Shown piece by piece: positions 1 through 8,556 of a stretch of 64,000 bases of DNA. The stretch lies in the NCBI RefSeq assembly GCF_014230145.1, contig NZ_JACHVC010000006.1, forward strand, positions 434,001 to 498,000, given 5' to 3'. The notes under the pieces were generated by a model that saw only the letters and a program-made list of their open reading frames with translations, had not been told where the DNA came from and searched no databases. Source of the DNA: Pelagicoccus albus. Lineage in GTDB: Bacteria; Verrucomicrobiota; Verrucomicrobiia; Opitutales; Opitutaceae. Position 1 is the first letter of the stretch; each line of letters begins with the position of its first letter. Position numbers and translations under genes: made by a program.

Positions 1-1069
1 CGACCGTTACCACGGTTCCGTCTGCGAGTTCTCGTTCTTTTCCGAACAGGCCTGCGAGCCCTGGTGCGATACTTGTATCTGCAGCTTGGTGACATGCGGT
101 ACAGCCTAGGAGGCTAAATGCTTCCTCTCCCGCCGCGACCTGCGGATCAACTATTTCAGGTTTGTCGCTGGTGGGTAGTTTGATGGCAGCCACGATGGCT
201 GCTGTTCCGCCGATGGCAGTTAAGAAGAACACTGCTAGCCATGGTTTAAAGGTGTTCCGCTTATTCATCATGTGTTTGATGATGATCAAAGAGCCTATGA
301 TGATACTGAGGATAATGACTCGATTATCACTTCCGTAGAGGACCGGGTAGTGTCCGCTCAACATGAGGAAGATGACTGGGAAGGTGATGTAGTGATTCGA
401 CAAGGACCTGAATTTGGCCGCTTTCCCAACGTTGAGATTGTGTTCCTTCCCTTCACGCAGAGCCTTCATGAACTTCCTCTGATTCGGAATGATGTGGAAG
501 AACACGTTCGCAGTCATGAATGAACCGAGAGTCATTCCCACCTGCAGGAACATGGCTCTACCATTGAAAACGGAGTTCAAACCAATCGCGTAGAGGATCA
601 CGAGAAAGATCCAAACGACGGCCCCTGTTTTTAGAAATTTCTGAAGCGGACTTCTCCAGTATAGGTCGTAGGCGATCCAGCCTCCGAAGATACCCGCTAG
701 GCTAATTAGGATCGCTCCAGTCGAGCCCATATCCGTCTTGGACGGGTCGAGCATGAGGGTGTCAGCTCGTGTGAAGAAGTATGTGATGAGAAGGAAAAAG
801 CCTGAAATCCAAGTGGTATAACTTTGCCAGTAAAACCAGTGAAGCGGTGTCGGAATCGTATCCGGTTTTAGGACACGTTTCTGTAGGTGGAAGACTCCGC
901 CGCCATGGAGCATGTCCATGTAGCCGATCAGGTTCTTGTCGTCATCTCGCTTTAGGAGATTGAGCTCCATCCAAGTGAAGAGCAGGGAATTGCCGATCCA
1001 CATGATGGCAGCCACGATATGCGTGAAGCGAAGCGTTATGTTGAAGAAATCAATAAGGTCCGTATTCAT
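1..1069 (-). CDS. puuD: Urate hydroxylase PuuD-like membrane protein with cytochrome c tail (partial)
   Basis: This membrane protein is expected to oxidise urate to 5-hydroxyisourate, passing electrons to its own C-terminal haem domain. The ATG is at 1069 and the frame stays open to the left edge, giving about 356 codons with the C-terminus missing. The translation shows several hydrophobic segments, starting with FFNITLRFTHIVAAIMWIGN, and a family-like stretch NHYITFPVIFLMLSGHYP. A CTACH haem-binding motif lies at about residues 321-326. It is the last visible gene of a minus-strand run containing guanine deaminase and xanthine dehydrogenase, which supply urate. The start lies 32 bp beyond the xdhB stop. 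The family assignment is confident; the catalytic role is inferred from family and context. Confidence 0.86.
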   Translation of the reverse strand, partial: MNTDLIDFFNITLRFTHIVAAIMWIGNSLLFTWMELNLLKRDDDKNLIGYMDMLHGGGVFHLQKRVLKPDTIPTPLHWFYWQSYTTWISGFFLLITYFFTRADTLMLDPSKTDMGSTGAILISLAGIFGGWIAYDLYWRSPLQKFLKTGAVVWIFLVILYAIGLNSVFNGRAMFLQVGMTLGSFMTANVFFHIIPNQRKFMKALREGKEHNLNVGKAAKFRSLSNHYITFPVIFLMLSGHYPVLYGSDNRVIILSIIIGSLIIIKHMMNKRNTFKPWLAVFFLTAIGGTAAIVAAIKLPTSDKPEIVDPQVAAGEEAFSLLGCTACHQAADTSIAPGLAGLFGKERELADGTVVTV

Positions 1070-1101
1070 GGTTTGGTTTTGTTACTTATTCGCTGTCGGC
1101 G

Positions 1102-3360
1102 TTATACGGAGCCTGGATATAGGCTGAGGAGGGCTTGTTCGGGTGTTAGTGGAGAATAGGTCTCCGTTTCGTTGATAGGCGTGAAAGATTCTATGGCTCG
1201 GCGTAGGGCGAAATAAGCGGCGATCCCATACATGAAAGGCGGTTCTCCCACTGCTTTGCTCCCGAGTGGACCTCCAGGGTTGTCCGCATTTTCAAGGAAC
1301 TTCACTTCCATGTCGTCTGGGAGAAATTCGCCGTCGGGGCACTTGTAGGTCGAAAGGGCATTGGAGAGCAGACGGCCCTCGTCTGAGAAAGCGAGCTCTT
1401 CCAAGGTGACCCAGCCGATGCCTTGGGCGAGACCGCCTTCGACTTGGCCTAGATCCACGGTTGGTATGATTCCTCGCCCGAGATCGTGTACTATCTTGGC
1501 TGAATCGATCGTATAGGAACCACGAATACAGTCGACTGTCGTTTCTATGTAGCAGGTTCCATAGGTATAATAGTGGAATGGGCGACCCCAGCCAGCTATC
1601 GGGTCGAAATTAATATTTGGCGGAGCGTAGAATCCGTGGGCCATCAATTGAACTCGGCTGAAATAGGATTTCAGTACCAGAGTGTTCCAATCGAGATTAG
1701 ACGCTTCCGCATCCACGAAAACGATTCCGTCTTTGATGCTTATCTGATCCGGTTCGCACTTCAGCTCCTTTGCGGCGACCTTATACATCCCTTTCAGGAT
1801 TTCCTGACAGGCAATGATCGTGGCATTTCCATTGAGGTCGCTGGTCGCGCTCGCTGCAGAAGGAGAAATGTTGGCGATTCGTGAAGTGTTTGTGCTGTTG
1901 CAACGAATACGGGTGGGCGAGATGCCGAGGATTCGCGAGCAGATTGCGATCATGTTGGAGCTTATCCCTTGCCCCATTTCGATGCCTCCTGTGGTGACGC
2001 TAACGGTACCGTCTGTGTAAATGTGAACGAGGCTGCTGCCTTGATTTAGGAAGGTTTTGGTGAAGCTGATACCGAAGCAGACGGGCATCAGTGCGTAGCC
2101 CTTCTTTTGCAAAGAGTTTGCTGCATTGAATTTCTCAACTTGGCAGCGGCGAGCTTCCAGATCGAAGTGTTCTTTTGCCTCTTCCCAAGTGCGATGCAGG
2201 CGATCGTCTCCTAGCTCTTGGCCGTATGGAAAAACGTAACCTTTGCGAGCGAGGTTTAGCTCCTGTAGTTGCTCTGTCGGCACGCCTAATTTGTTAGCCG
2301 CTTTTTCGATCGCTACCTCAAGGGCGAACATGCCTTGGGGCCCGCCGAAACCACGATAAGCAGTGTTGCTTGGCAGATTGGTTTTGCAAGGCACTGCTCG
2401 TATCCGGACGTTGGGGATAGCGTAGGCGTTGGTCGAGTGGAGACAGGTGCGTTCGAGGACCGGATTCGACAAGTCCATGAAAGCCCCGGAATTTTGATAA
2501 TGGCTTACCTCGTAGGCGAGGATGCGACCCTCTTCATCCAGTCCGATCTTGTAATCCTGTTTGTAGGGATGACGCTTACCCGTCATCTGCATGTCATCCA
2601 CTCGGTTTAGAACCAGTTGTGTTGGCCTTTGAAGAATAAAAGCCGCTAGCGAGGCCATACAGGCCCAATGGGTCGCTTGGTCTTCCTTGCCGCCGAAACC
2701 ACCGCCGAGTCTTTTGACGTCGACTTCGACTTTGTTCATGGGAAGTCCCAATATATGGGCGATTGTCTTCTGAGTGGCGGTGGGGCTTTGAGTGGAGGAA
2801 AAAACGCGTAGCTGGCCATCTTCAGCTGGGATGGCTCGGGCTCGATTTGTCTCCAGGTAGAGGTGCTCTTGGCCGGCAAGGTCAATAGCTCCCTCCAGCA
2901 CGGTGGCACACTTATCCCAGGCCGCATCTATCTCACCCTTTTCAAAGACTCTTAGCTCCTGATGCGTTTCTCCCTTTTCGAATGCTTCTCGGGGGCAGGT
3001 GATGGCCGGTAAGGACTCTATTTTAACTTGGCAGGCTGCCACGCCCTTACGGGCCGCTTCGTAACTTTCCGCTACCACCAGTGCGATAGGCTGACCGTGG
3101 AAAAACACTTTTTTGTCAGCCAAAAGTGGCTCGTCCGCTATTATGGCTCCAAAGTATGGATTACCCGGAATGTCCGAGATGGTAAACACAGCCACCACAC
3201 CCGGAGTTTCCATGGCAGCAGAGGTATCCAGACTTTTGATATTTCCGTGGGCGATTGGTGATCCAAAAACCGCGGCGTGCAACATGCCGGCCGGCGGCGT
3301 GACGTCGTCGACGTATTCGGAACGACCTGTTACGTGGAGCGGGCTATCGCAGTGACGCAT
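1102..3360 (-). CDS. xdhB: Xanthine dehydrogenase, molybdopterin-binding subunit
   Basis: Large molybdenum cofactor subunit of bacterial xanthine dehydrogenase, which hydroxylates hypoxanthine and xanthine to urate. The 752 residues begin with the conserved HVTGRSEYVDD stretch. They contain the molybdopterin-domain motifs GGGFGGKE (about 220-227) and RGFGGPQ. Near the C-terminus is KAVGEPPFMYG, whose glutamate corresponds to the catalytic Glu of the family. Its length is typical for the split bacterial enzyme. The start overlaps the end of xdhA by 17 bp, which suggests coupled translation. It works with XdhA (FAD and 2Fe-2S) and needs XdhC for cofactor insertion; all are encoded side by side. 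Confidence 0.95.
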   Translation of the reverse strand: MRHCDSPLHVTGRSEYVDDVTPPAGMLHAAVFGSPIAHGNIKSLDTSAAMETPGVVAVFTISDIPGNPYFGAIIADEPLLADKKVFFHGQPIALVVAESYEAARKGVAACQVKIESLPAITCPREAFEKGETHQELRVFEKGEIDAAWDKCATVLEGAIDLAGQEHLYLETNRARAIPAEDGQLRVFSSTQSPTATQKTIAHILGLPMNKVEVDVKRLGGGFGGKEDQATHWACMASLAAFILQRPTQLVLNRVDDMQMTGKRHPYKQDYKIGLDEEGRILAYEVSHYQNSGAFMDLSNPVLERTCLHSTNAYAIPNVRIRAVPCKTNLPSNTAYRGFGGPQGMFALEVAIEKAANKLGVPTEQLQELNLARKGYVFPYGQELGDDRLHRTWEEAKEHFDLEARRCQVEKFNAANSLQKKGYALMPVCFGISFTKTFLNQGSSLVHIYTDGTVSVTTGGIEMGQGISSNMIAICSRILGISPTRIRCNSTNTSRIANISPSAASATSDLNGNATIIACQEILKGMYKVAAKELKCEPDQISIKDGIVFVDAEASNLDWNTLVLKSYFSRVQLMAHGFYAPPNINFDPIAGWGRPFHYYTYGTCYIETTVDCIRGSYTIDSAKIVHDLGRGIIPTVDLGQVEGGLAQGIGWVTLEELAFSDEGRLLSNALSTYKCPDGEFLPDDMEVKFLENADNPGGPLGSKAVGEPPFMYGIAAYFALRRAIESFTPINETETYSPLTPEQALLSLYPGSV

Positions 3361-4777
3361 AAAGTTCCTCCGAGTTTATGGTTTCAGGGAAGAGAGTCGT
3401 GAAGTGGGCTGCCAAAAGCTGGCGTGCCAAGAGTCGTTTATAATCTGCAGAGCCACGAACATCACTGATTGGGTTGAATTCGGTTTGGGCTGTCGCTAAA
3501 GCGTCCCTCACCAAATCCGGACTCAGTTCCTTTCCTGATAGGCTGGCAGATGTTTTCTCAAGATACAGTGGTGTGGCGGCGACTCCTCCTAGAGCGAGCG
3601 AGGCACTTTTGATTACCCCGGCGACGATTTCAAACTTAGCTGCAGAGTTAACGGTGGCTATGTCCAGTATTCTGCGTTTGGATACCTTTTCCCAATTGAG
3701 ATGAGTTTCTCCGGACGCTTTTGGTATTCTGATTTCCTTCACCAAATCGGAGGCTTCTTTGGCTAGCTTTTTGTAACCCAGATAAAAGTCTTTCAGAGCA
3801 ATGCATTCATCCCCGTCAGAAGTTTCGATGATCAGATTCGCTTCGAGAGCGAGCAGAAGACAGGTCATGTCCGCTATGGGAGAAGCGTTGCAGATATTTC
3901 CAGCCAGCGTTGCACGGGTTCGAATCGGCCAGCTCGCCATGAGCGGATTGTAGTTCGCAACGCTAGGATAGTTCGCCAAGACGAGCGGGTCCCGAGCGAA
4001 GGACTCGAAAGTCATGCGAGCATCCAGGCTAAGCTCTTCGCCAAGGTCTACTGTAGCCTTAGCTTGGCTTTTGTTTAGTAGCAGCGGGGAGCTATCCGGT
4101 AATTCCTCACCGCGTTGGACGAAGAGGTCAGTTCCTCCGGCCACGATGGGAGTAGAGTCGCCCGACGGCTTATCGGGAATAGGGGGAATGGACTTCAGCT
4201 TATCCGCTGCCTCCAAAAAAGTACTGGGTAAGGCACTTGCTTCGCAAAGGGCAGGGATACGAGCTTGTCCTTTCACTAGTGGAGCGAGCTTGTCGATGGC
4301 CTGTTTTCCGGCAGCTTTTATGGATCGGTAGCCGGTGCAGCGGCATAGGTTACCCGACATGGCGTAGTCCATGCCCTCTTTGCTTAAAGGGATCGATTCG
4401 TCCATCAGCCCTGCTGTCATCGCGACAACGAAACCGGGAGTGCAATAGCCACATTGGGTGCCGCCACAATCGTGGATCGCCTCTTGGACGGGAGAGAGTT
4501 TTTCCATGTTTAAGCCTTCGATGCTTACGAGATGCTTGCCATGCAATTCACCCATAGGCAGGAGACAAGATGTCATGGGACGATAGTTCACAGTATCTCC
4601 CTGTAGTTCTCCCACTATTACAGTGCACGCTCCGCAATCGCCCTCTTTGCAGCCCTCTTTCGAGCCAGTCAGTTGGCGTACCTTGCGAAGGTAATCGAGG
4701 GCGACCATGCCCGGAATGACCTGAGTCGTGATCAACTCGTCATTTAGTAGAAACGTTATCTGCAAAGTCGGGCTCAT
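3344..4777 (-). CDS. xdhA: Xanthine dehydrogenase, 2Fe-2S and FAD subunit
   Basis: Small subunit of xanthine dehydrogenase carrying the electron-transfer centres. Residues 1-80 form a plant-type 2Fe-2S domain with cysteines at about 43, 48 and 51 (GCKEGDCGAC) and another near 70. A second 2Fe-2S domain follows with CGYCTPG and LCRCTGYRSI. The remainder is a FAD-binding domain with IVAGGTDLFV and TLAGNICNASPIADM. At 477 residues it matches the usual length of bacterial XdhA. The gene overlaps xdhC by 38 bp upstream and xdhB by 17 bp downstream, so the three genes are almost certainly co-transcribed and translationally linked. Confidence 0.95.
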   Translation of the reverse strand: MSPTLQITFLLNDELITTQVIPGMVALDYLRKVRQLTGSKEGCKEGDCGACTVIVGELQGDTVNYRPMTSCLLPMGELHGKHLVSIEGLNMEKLSPVQEAIHDCGGTQCGYCTPGFVVAMTAGLMDESIPLSKEGMDYAMSGNLCRCTGYRSIKAAGKQAIDKLAPLVKGQARIPALCEASALPSTFLEAADKLKSIPPIPDKPSGDSTPIVAGGTDLFVQRGEELPDSSPLLLNKSQAKATVDLGEELSLDARMTFESFARDPLVLANYPSVANYNPLMASWPIRTRATLAGNICNASPIADMTCLLLALEANLIIETSDGDECIALKDFYLGYKKLAKEASDLVKEIRIPKASGETHLNWEKVSKRRILDIATVNSAAKFEIVAGVIKSASLALGGVAATPLYLEKTSASLSGKELSPDLVRDALATAQTEFNPISDVRGSADYKRLLARQLLAAHFTTLFPETINSEELYASLR

Positions 4778-5738
4778 TTAAGGGGCGTGTGCTATTTTCC
4801 TGTATCAATTGCGCGGCTACGCTGACCGCTATTTCTTCCGGAGTGTCGCTGCCAATGGCAAGGCCGACCGGGGCTCTCAGTTTGGCCAATAAATCTTGGC
4901 CCAGTCCCTTCTCGCGAAGCTCTAGGCGAATCTTCCTCAATTTTGGCGGGCTACCCATCAGACCTATGAAGGGTACTGGAAGCGGAAGCACTTCAAGTAA
5001 GGCATCCAAGTCGGTAGGGTATGAATGTGTCATGACTACGACCTGAGTTTGTTTCCAATGTTGGATACGCTTTTTTGCCTCGCTTGGGTGGATTCCGATA
5101 AGCCGATCTGCGTCTTTACAAGAGTGGTCGATGTTAATGCCCGCTCTTTGGTCGGTCAGCGATACATGATATCCTAGCCTGAGCATTTGGGCGGCCAGAG
5201 CCTGACCGCAATGTCCCGCTCCGAAAATTGCGATTCGCTTGGGGTTCAAGCAGCTTTCCTCGAAAAACCAGTCCTCGCCTAGAACGCGTAATGTTGGGGT
5301 GAGCTGTCCATGCTGAACGTTGTTGTGCAAGCTCAAGCCTTGGGAGGAAATTGAGATCGTTTGGGCCGTTTCTTTTTCGAGTGCGTCGATTATTGTCTCC
5401 ACGGTCTGGAGATCGCGGTCCGGATAAAGAACCGCTAAAACATTGGTCTGGCCGCCGCCACATATCAGTCCGGAAGGCGCGTTTGACTCGCGACGGTGAT
5501 AGACGGAGCGAAGCTGCGGCTTGAAATCTTTTTGTTCCAGGGTAGATCTAGCTAGTTCGAGGAAACTAAGCTCCATGATACCTCCACCAATCGTTCCGTA
5601 TTGAGAGCCATCGGTCCGGACGATAATCCTAGCCTTTGGCGTGCCGGGAGAGCCTTTGCTACAACGGGCGACGATCCCGATGAAAACCGGATTGTCCCGT
5701 TTCAACTCCGCACGTGCGTTTTCCCAGAACGCTTTCAC
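4740..5738 (-). CDS. xdhC: Xanthine dehydrogenase accessory protein XdhC
   Basis: Maturation factor that binds molybdenum cofactor, helps its sulfuration and inserts it into XdhB. The N-terminal third is an XdhC/CoxI domain with GSPGTPKARIIV and the conserved GGGIMELSFLE. A Rossmann-type domain follows with IAIFGAGHCGQALAAQML near residue 170, and then GLMGSPPKLRKI, typical of the XdhC C-terminal family. Length is 332 residues. The start overlaps the stop of the upstream guanine deaminase by 4 bp. Its position inside the xdh operon supports the assignment over related CoxI proteins. Confidence 0.9.
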   Translation of the reverse strand: MKAFWENARAELKRDNPVFIGIVARCSKGSPGTPKARIIVRTDGSQYGTIGGGIMELSFLELARSTLEQKDFKPQLRSVYHRRESNAPSGLICGGGQTNVLAVLYPDRDLQTVETIIDALEKETAQTISISSQGLSLHNNVQHGQLTPTLRVLGEDWFFEESCLNPKRIAIFGAGHCGQALAAQMLRLGYHVSLTDQRAGINIDHSCKDADRLIGIHPSEAKKRIQHWKQTQVVVMTHSYPTDLDALLEVLPLPVPFIGLMGSPPKLRKIRLELREKGLGQDLLAKLRAPVGLAIGSDTPEEIAVSVAAQLIQENSTRPLNEPDFADNVSTK

Positions 5739-7072
5739 AGCACCGCCGCCTTTCTTTCAAAGATGACTTCTCCATCCACGACGGTGGCGAGCACGAACTC
5801 GTCGAAATCCTCGCGAGCGGCTATCTGCTCGATGGTGGAGCTAAGCGTTGATTCTGCAGAATCTGTCGATGGATCGGAGGGAGGGATGCACTGGATGAAA
5901 TCGAAGGATTTGCCCGCAGAAAAATTACCCTTGGTTTCTGCGTGTCCTAAAATCTCAGCGCCCGCTAAGGTGGACCGGTAGAGGGCCTTGATGTAAGTCG
6001 CGGAATCTACGCCCTCATCGCGATTTTGGCCTACGAAGGAACGCATGACGTCGAACATCGACAAGAAGGGGCCACCCCCGATGTCTGAGGCCAGAGCCCA
6101 GCGAATTCCATGCTCTTCCGCTTGCTCAAAATTAAACAAGCCCGAACCCAGCCCGAGTTGGGAAACCGGCGCGTTGGAAGTGGGGCAGGAGGCGATTGCG
6201 GTATCAGTTTTTGAAAGACGGGCCAATTCTGATTCCTCCATGTGAATGGCATGCCCCATCACCGTTTTCGGCCCGAGCAGGCCGCAGCGGTCGTAAATTT
6301 CTGTGTAGGTCTCAACATCGTCGAAGTCCGAAAACTCGCTATAGATTCCCAAAACCCATTCTATTTCCGCCAAGGTTTCGTCCAAATGGGTTTGAATGAA
6401 GAGGCTATTATCGTGGGCCATCTTGGCGGTTTCGCTCATGACTTCCGGATCGGTTGTGGGAGCGAATCGAGGGGTGATGCAATAGCGTTCGCCATACTTT
6501 TCGATACCTCGACTCACAGCGTTAATTGCTTCCTCTTTCGACTGCCGCAGAAAGCCCGGGCAATTCATAGTCATAAGCGAGGATCCGATACGAAAGGTAG
6601 GCAAGGCGTACTTCATGGCTGCGTCCAAGGCCGTAGCGTGGATGGAGCTGTAGCATAGACCGCCGATGGTGCCGGTGCCAAGAATGCGTTTCCAAAAGTA
6701 GCGCGCCTTTATTTCTGCGTAGTCTGGATCTGAGAAACGCGCCTCTTCGGGAAAGGTGTATTTGTCCAGCCACTCCAATAGTGATGCTTTGGGCATTTCC
6801 CGCACATCATCTTGAACCCAGTGGAAATGAACGTCGTAAAACGCCGGAAGGATACTCCCTTCGCTGACAGGGATCTGCGACAAGTCTAAGCCATAGTTTT
6901 CCGCAACTTCCTTGGCATCTCCCAGATCTTCGACGAGCCAACGTTCTCCCTCTTTGCGTCCTAGGAGCAAGCCGTCCGCGAAGTAATCGCAGCGGGTATC
7001 GCTAAGAGGATTCAGAATGCGGCCTCTGACCGCCTTCAAGTTGGGTTGGTTGTTGGGAGTCGTTAAATTCAA
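5735..7072 (-). CDS. guaD: Guanine deaminase-like amidohydrolase
   Basis: Amidohydrolase of the guanine deaminase type, converting guanine to xanthine for the xanthine dehydrogenase encoded next to it. Zinc-ligand motifs are visible: the HxH pair at residues 82 and 84 (AFYDVHFHW), a histidine in FIQTHLDE, another in VMGHAIHM and the aspartate in ALASDIGGG. Length 445 residues fits the family. The start chosen is a TTG at 7072; no strong ribosome-binding site is visible, so the start is provisional. It appears to be the first gene of the purine operon and is divergent from the LOG gene across a 250 bp gap. Another amidohydrolase specificity is possible, but the context favours guanine. Confidence 0.83.
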   Translation of the reverse strand: MNLTTPNNQPNLKAVRGRILNPLSDTRCDYFADGLLLGRKEGERWLVEDLGDAKEVAENYGLDLSQIPVSEGSILPAFYDVHFHWVQDDVREMPKASLLEWLDKYTFPEEARFSDPDYAEIKARYFWKRILGTGTIGGLCYSSIHATALDAAMKYALPTFRIGSSLMTMNCPGFLRQSKEEAINAVSRGIEKYGERYCITPRFAPTTDPEVMSETAKMAHDNSLFIQTHLDETLAEIEWVLGIYSEFSDFDDVETYTEIYDRCGLLGPKTVMGHAIHMEESELARLSKTDTAIASCPTSNAPVSQLGLGSGLFNFEQAEEHGIRWALASDIGGGPFLSMFDVMRSFVGQNRDEGVDSATYIKALYRSTLAGAEILGHAETKGNFSAGKSFDFIQCIPPSDPSTDSAESTLSSTIEQIAAREDFDEFVLATVVDGEVIFERKAAVL

Positions 7073-7322
7073 GATTTTGATGTTCGGGGCTTACAGCGGA
7101 TTGGGTGCCAACTTTTTCGACCTCGGGTTTTTATGCGCTACGCTTTTCAGGCGTAAGTATCTGGAAGGCGCTGTCTCTAGGCGGGATAGGGGATTTGCCT
7201 CCCTGCGTAGTCTCGTTTTAAAAAGGAAACGAATTGGCGCCACAGCTAGAAATTTGGTGCGAAGCCTGCTATCGTTTTCTCATAAAGCTTCATGCCGAAG
7301 CTTATAACCACGAATAAAACTT

Positions 7323-8375
7323 ATGCCATTTGTACGATTGTCAGGACGGATTTCAGGTAAGGACGACCCAAGCAGAGAAGTGCGAGCTCGTATGCTCTAC
7401 CAGCTCTTTGCGAACGGTTGGGATATCTATAATTCAAATGGCGATCAGCGAATAACGCTCTCCAATATCGAACGGAAGATCGTAGAGTCGGACGCCTTCG
7501 TATTCATGCCGGATGCGTCCTTGGAAGACTTGTTCAAGGCGGTTTCGATCTTCGTCGGTTATCAAACTCTCGACGTTCACCTATTCGGTAAGGCGACTGT
7601 AATTTTGAATACAGACCATTCTTGGGATGCCATGTTCGGATTGCTGGACCGTTTACGGGAGCTGGGAACGATCCGTCAGAATTATCGCAAGTTCCTGCTG
7701 CAAGCCAGCTCCACCGACGAAGTGCTGCAGTCGCTCGATCGAGTCGGAGACGAAGGTCTGCCGGATATCGGCCGCGAGAAGATCATGGACTGCAACGCGG
7801 ACACTTTCGAAAAGGAGTTCGACAAACCGCTCATCGGTAAGGTGTGTGTCTTTTGTTCAGCGAGTATTGAAGATCCAGCGTATTTGTCAGAGGGATACGA
7901 GTTGGGTCGCCTCTTGGCCGAGAATGATCTAGGCTGTGTTTCCGGAGCGGGAACGACTGGCGTGATGGGGCAAGTGGTACAGGGCTCTGTGGACGCTGGC
8001 GGTTGGACAGGTGGGTCGAATGTGCCGCACATCATCGAGCTCGAAGGCTTGCCAGAAGGCATGACCAGCTTCTGGCTGCGTCCAGACATCTACACCCGCA
8101 TGGAGGCGATGATCGAGAATTCCGACTCCTTCGTTATTTTCCCGGGCGGGGCAGGTACGGTGCAGGAAATGTTGGCCCTTTTGATCTTCAAGCAAATGGG
8201 TAGCCCGCTGATGGCAGGTAAGCCAGTAATCATCTACAACAAGCCGCTCCCCGAGGGCGGAGGTTTCTGGGATCAGCTGGTGGCCATGCTCGAGCCTTGG
8301 GCTGGAAGCGGTTACTATTCGGTCGCTGACACTCTGGACGAGGTCCTGGAAATGTCCAAAGCGGCGGTAGTCTAA
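7323..8375 (+). CDS. LOG-family (TIGR00730-like) protein with extra N-terminal domain
   Basis: The C-terminal half (about 170-350) is a LOG-fold domain of the group once called lysine decarboxylase. It begins KVCVFCSASIEDPAY and carries SGAGTTGVMG and the signature FPGGAGTVQEM at about residues 273-283. Such proteins are nucleotide 5'-monophosphate phosphoribohydrolases. The N-terminal half (1-160) looks like a related, degenerate Rossmann-type domain that lacks the PGG signature. At 350 residues it is roughly twice the usual single-domain length. A small inverted repeat (AAGCTTC/GAAGCTT, 7285-7303) lies just upstream. The gene stands alone, followed by a hairpin terminator and tRNA-Pro. The substrate is unknown. 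Confidence 0.75.
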   Translation: MPFVRLSGRISGKDDPSREVRARMLYQLFANGWDIYNSNGDQRITLSNIERKIVESDAFVFMPDASLEDLFKAVSIFVGYQTLDVHLFGKATVILNTDHSWDAMFGLLDRLRELGTIRQNYRKFLLQASSTDEVLQSLDRVGDEGLPDIGREKIMDCNADTFEKEFDKPLIGKVCVFCSASIEDPAYLSEGYELGRLLAENDLGCVSGAGTTGVMGQVVQGSVDAGGWTGGSNVPHIIELEGLPEGMTSFWLRPDIYTRMEAMIENSDSFVIFPGGAGTVQEMLALLIFKQMGSPLMAGKPVIIYNKPLPEGGGFWDQLVAMLEPWAGSGYYSVADTLDEVLEMSKAAVV

Positions 8376-8385
8376 TAGTCTTACT

Positions 8386-8411
8386 CGACTCCTGCTAATA
8401 GGCGGGAGTCG
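8386..8411 (+). terminator. Hairpin terminator after LOG gene
   Basis: Arms cgactcctgc and gcgggagtcg form a 10 bp stem (one G-T pair) with a 6-base loop, followed by a short T-containing stretch. It lies 11 bp past the LOG stop codon. Confidence 0.6.
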
Positions 8412-8463
8412 GCCGTATTTTCAATTGCCCGGCGGCTCCCGATTCGCTTTATATTTTCGGAAT

Positions 8464-8540
8464 CGGGATGTAGCTCAGCCTGGTAGAGCGCTACGTTCGG
8501 GACGTAGAAGTCGCTGGTTCGAATCCAGTCATCCCGACCA
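8464..8540 (+). tRNA. tRNA-Pro(CGG)
   Basis: A complete 77-nt cloverleaf including an encoded CCA. The acceptor stem CGGGATG pairs with CATCCCG, and the D arm contains GCTCAGCCTGGTAGAGC. The anticodon stem CTACG/CGTAG encloses the loop TTCGGGA with anticodon CGG, and the T arm contains GGTTCGAATCC. It reads the proline codon CCG. The convergent GH28 gene ends only 16 bp after the CCA, so this tRNA end should be checked as a possible integration site for the sugar block to its right. No second copy of the 3' end was noticed in the window. Confidence 0.96.
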
Positions 8541-8556
8541 CTTTTCTAATGGTCGT

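Noticed and set aside
272-523. 83-codon plus-strand open frame at the left edge
   Set aside because: It is antisense to the PuuD membrane protein, whose reading frame is open from 1069 to the edge and carries CTACH.
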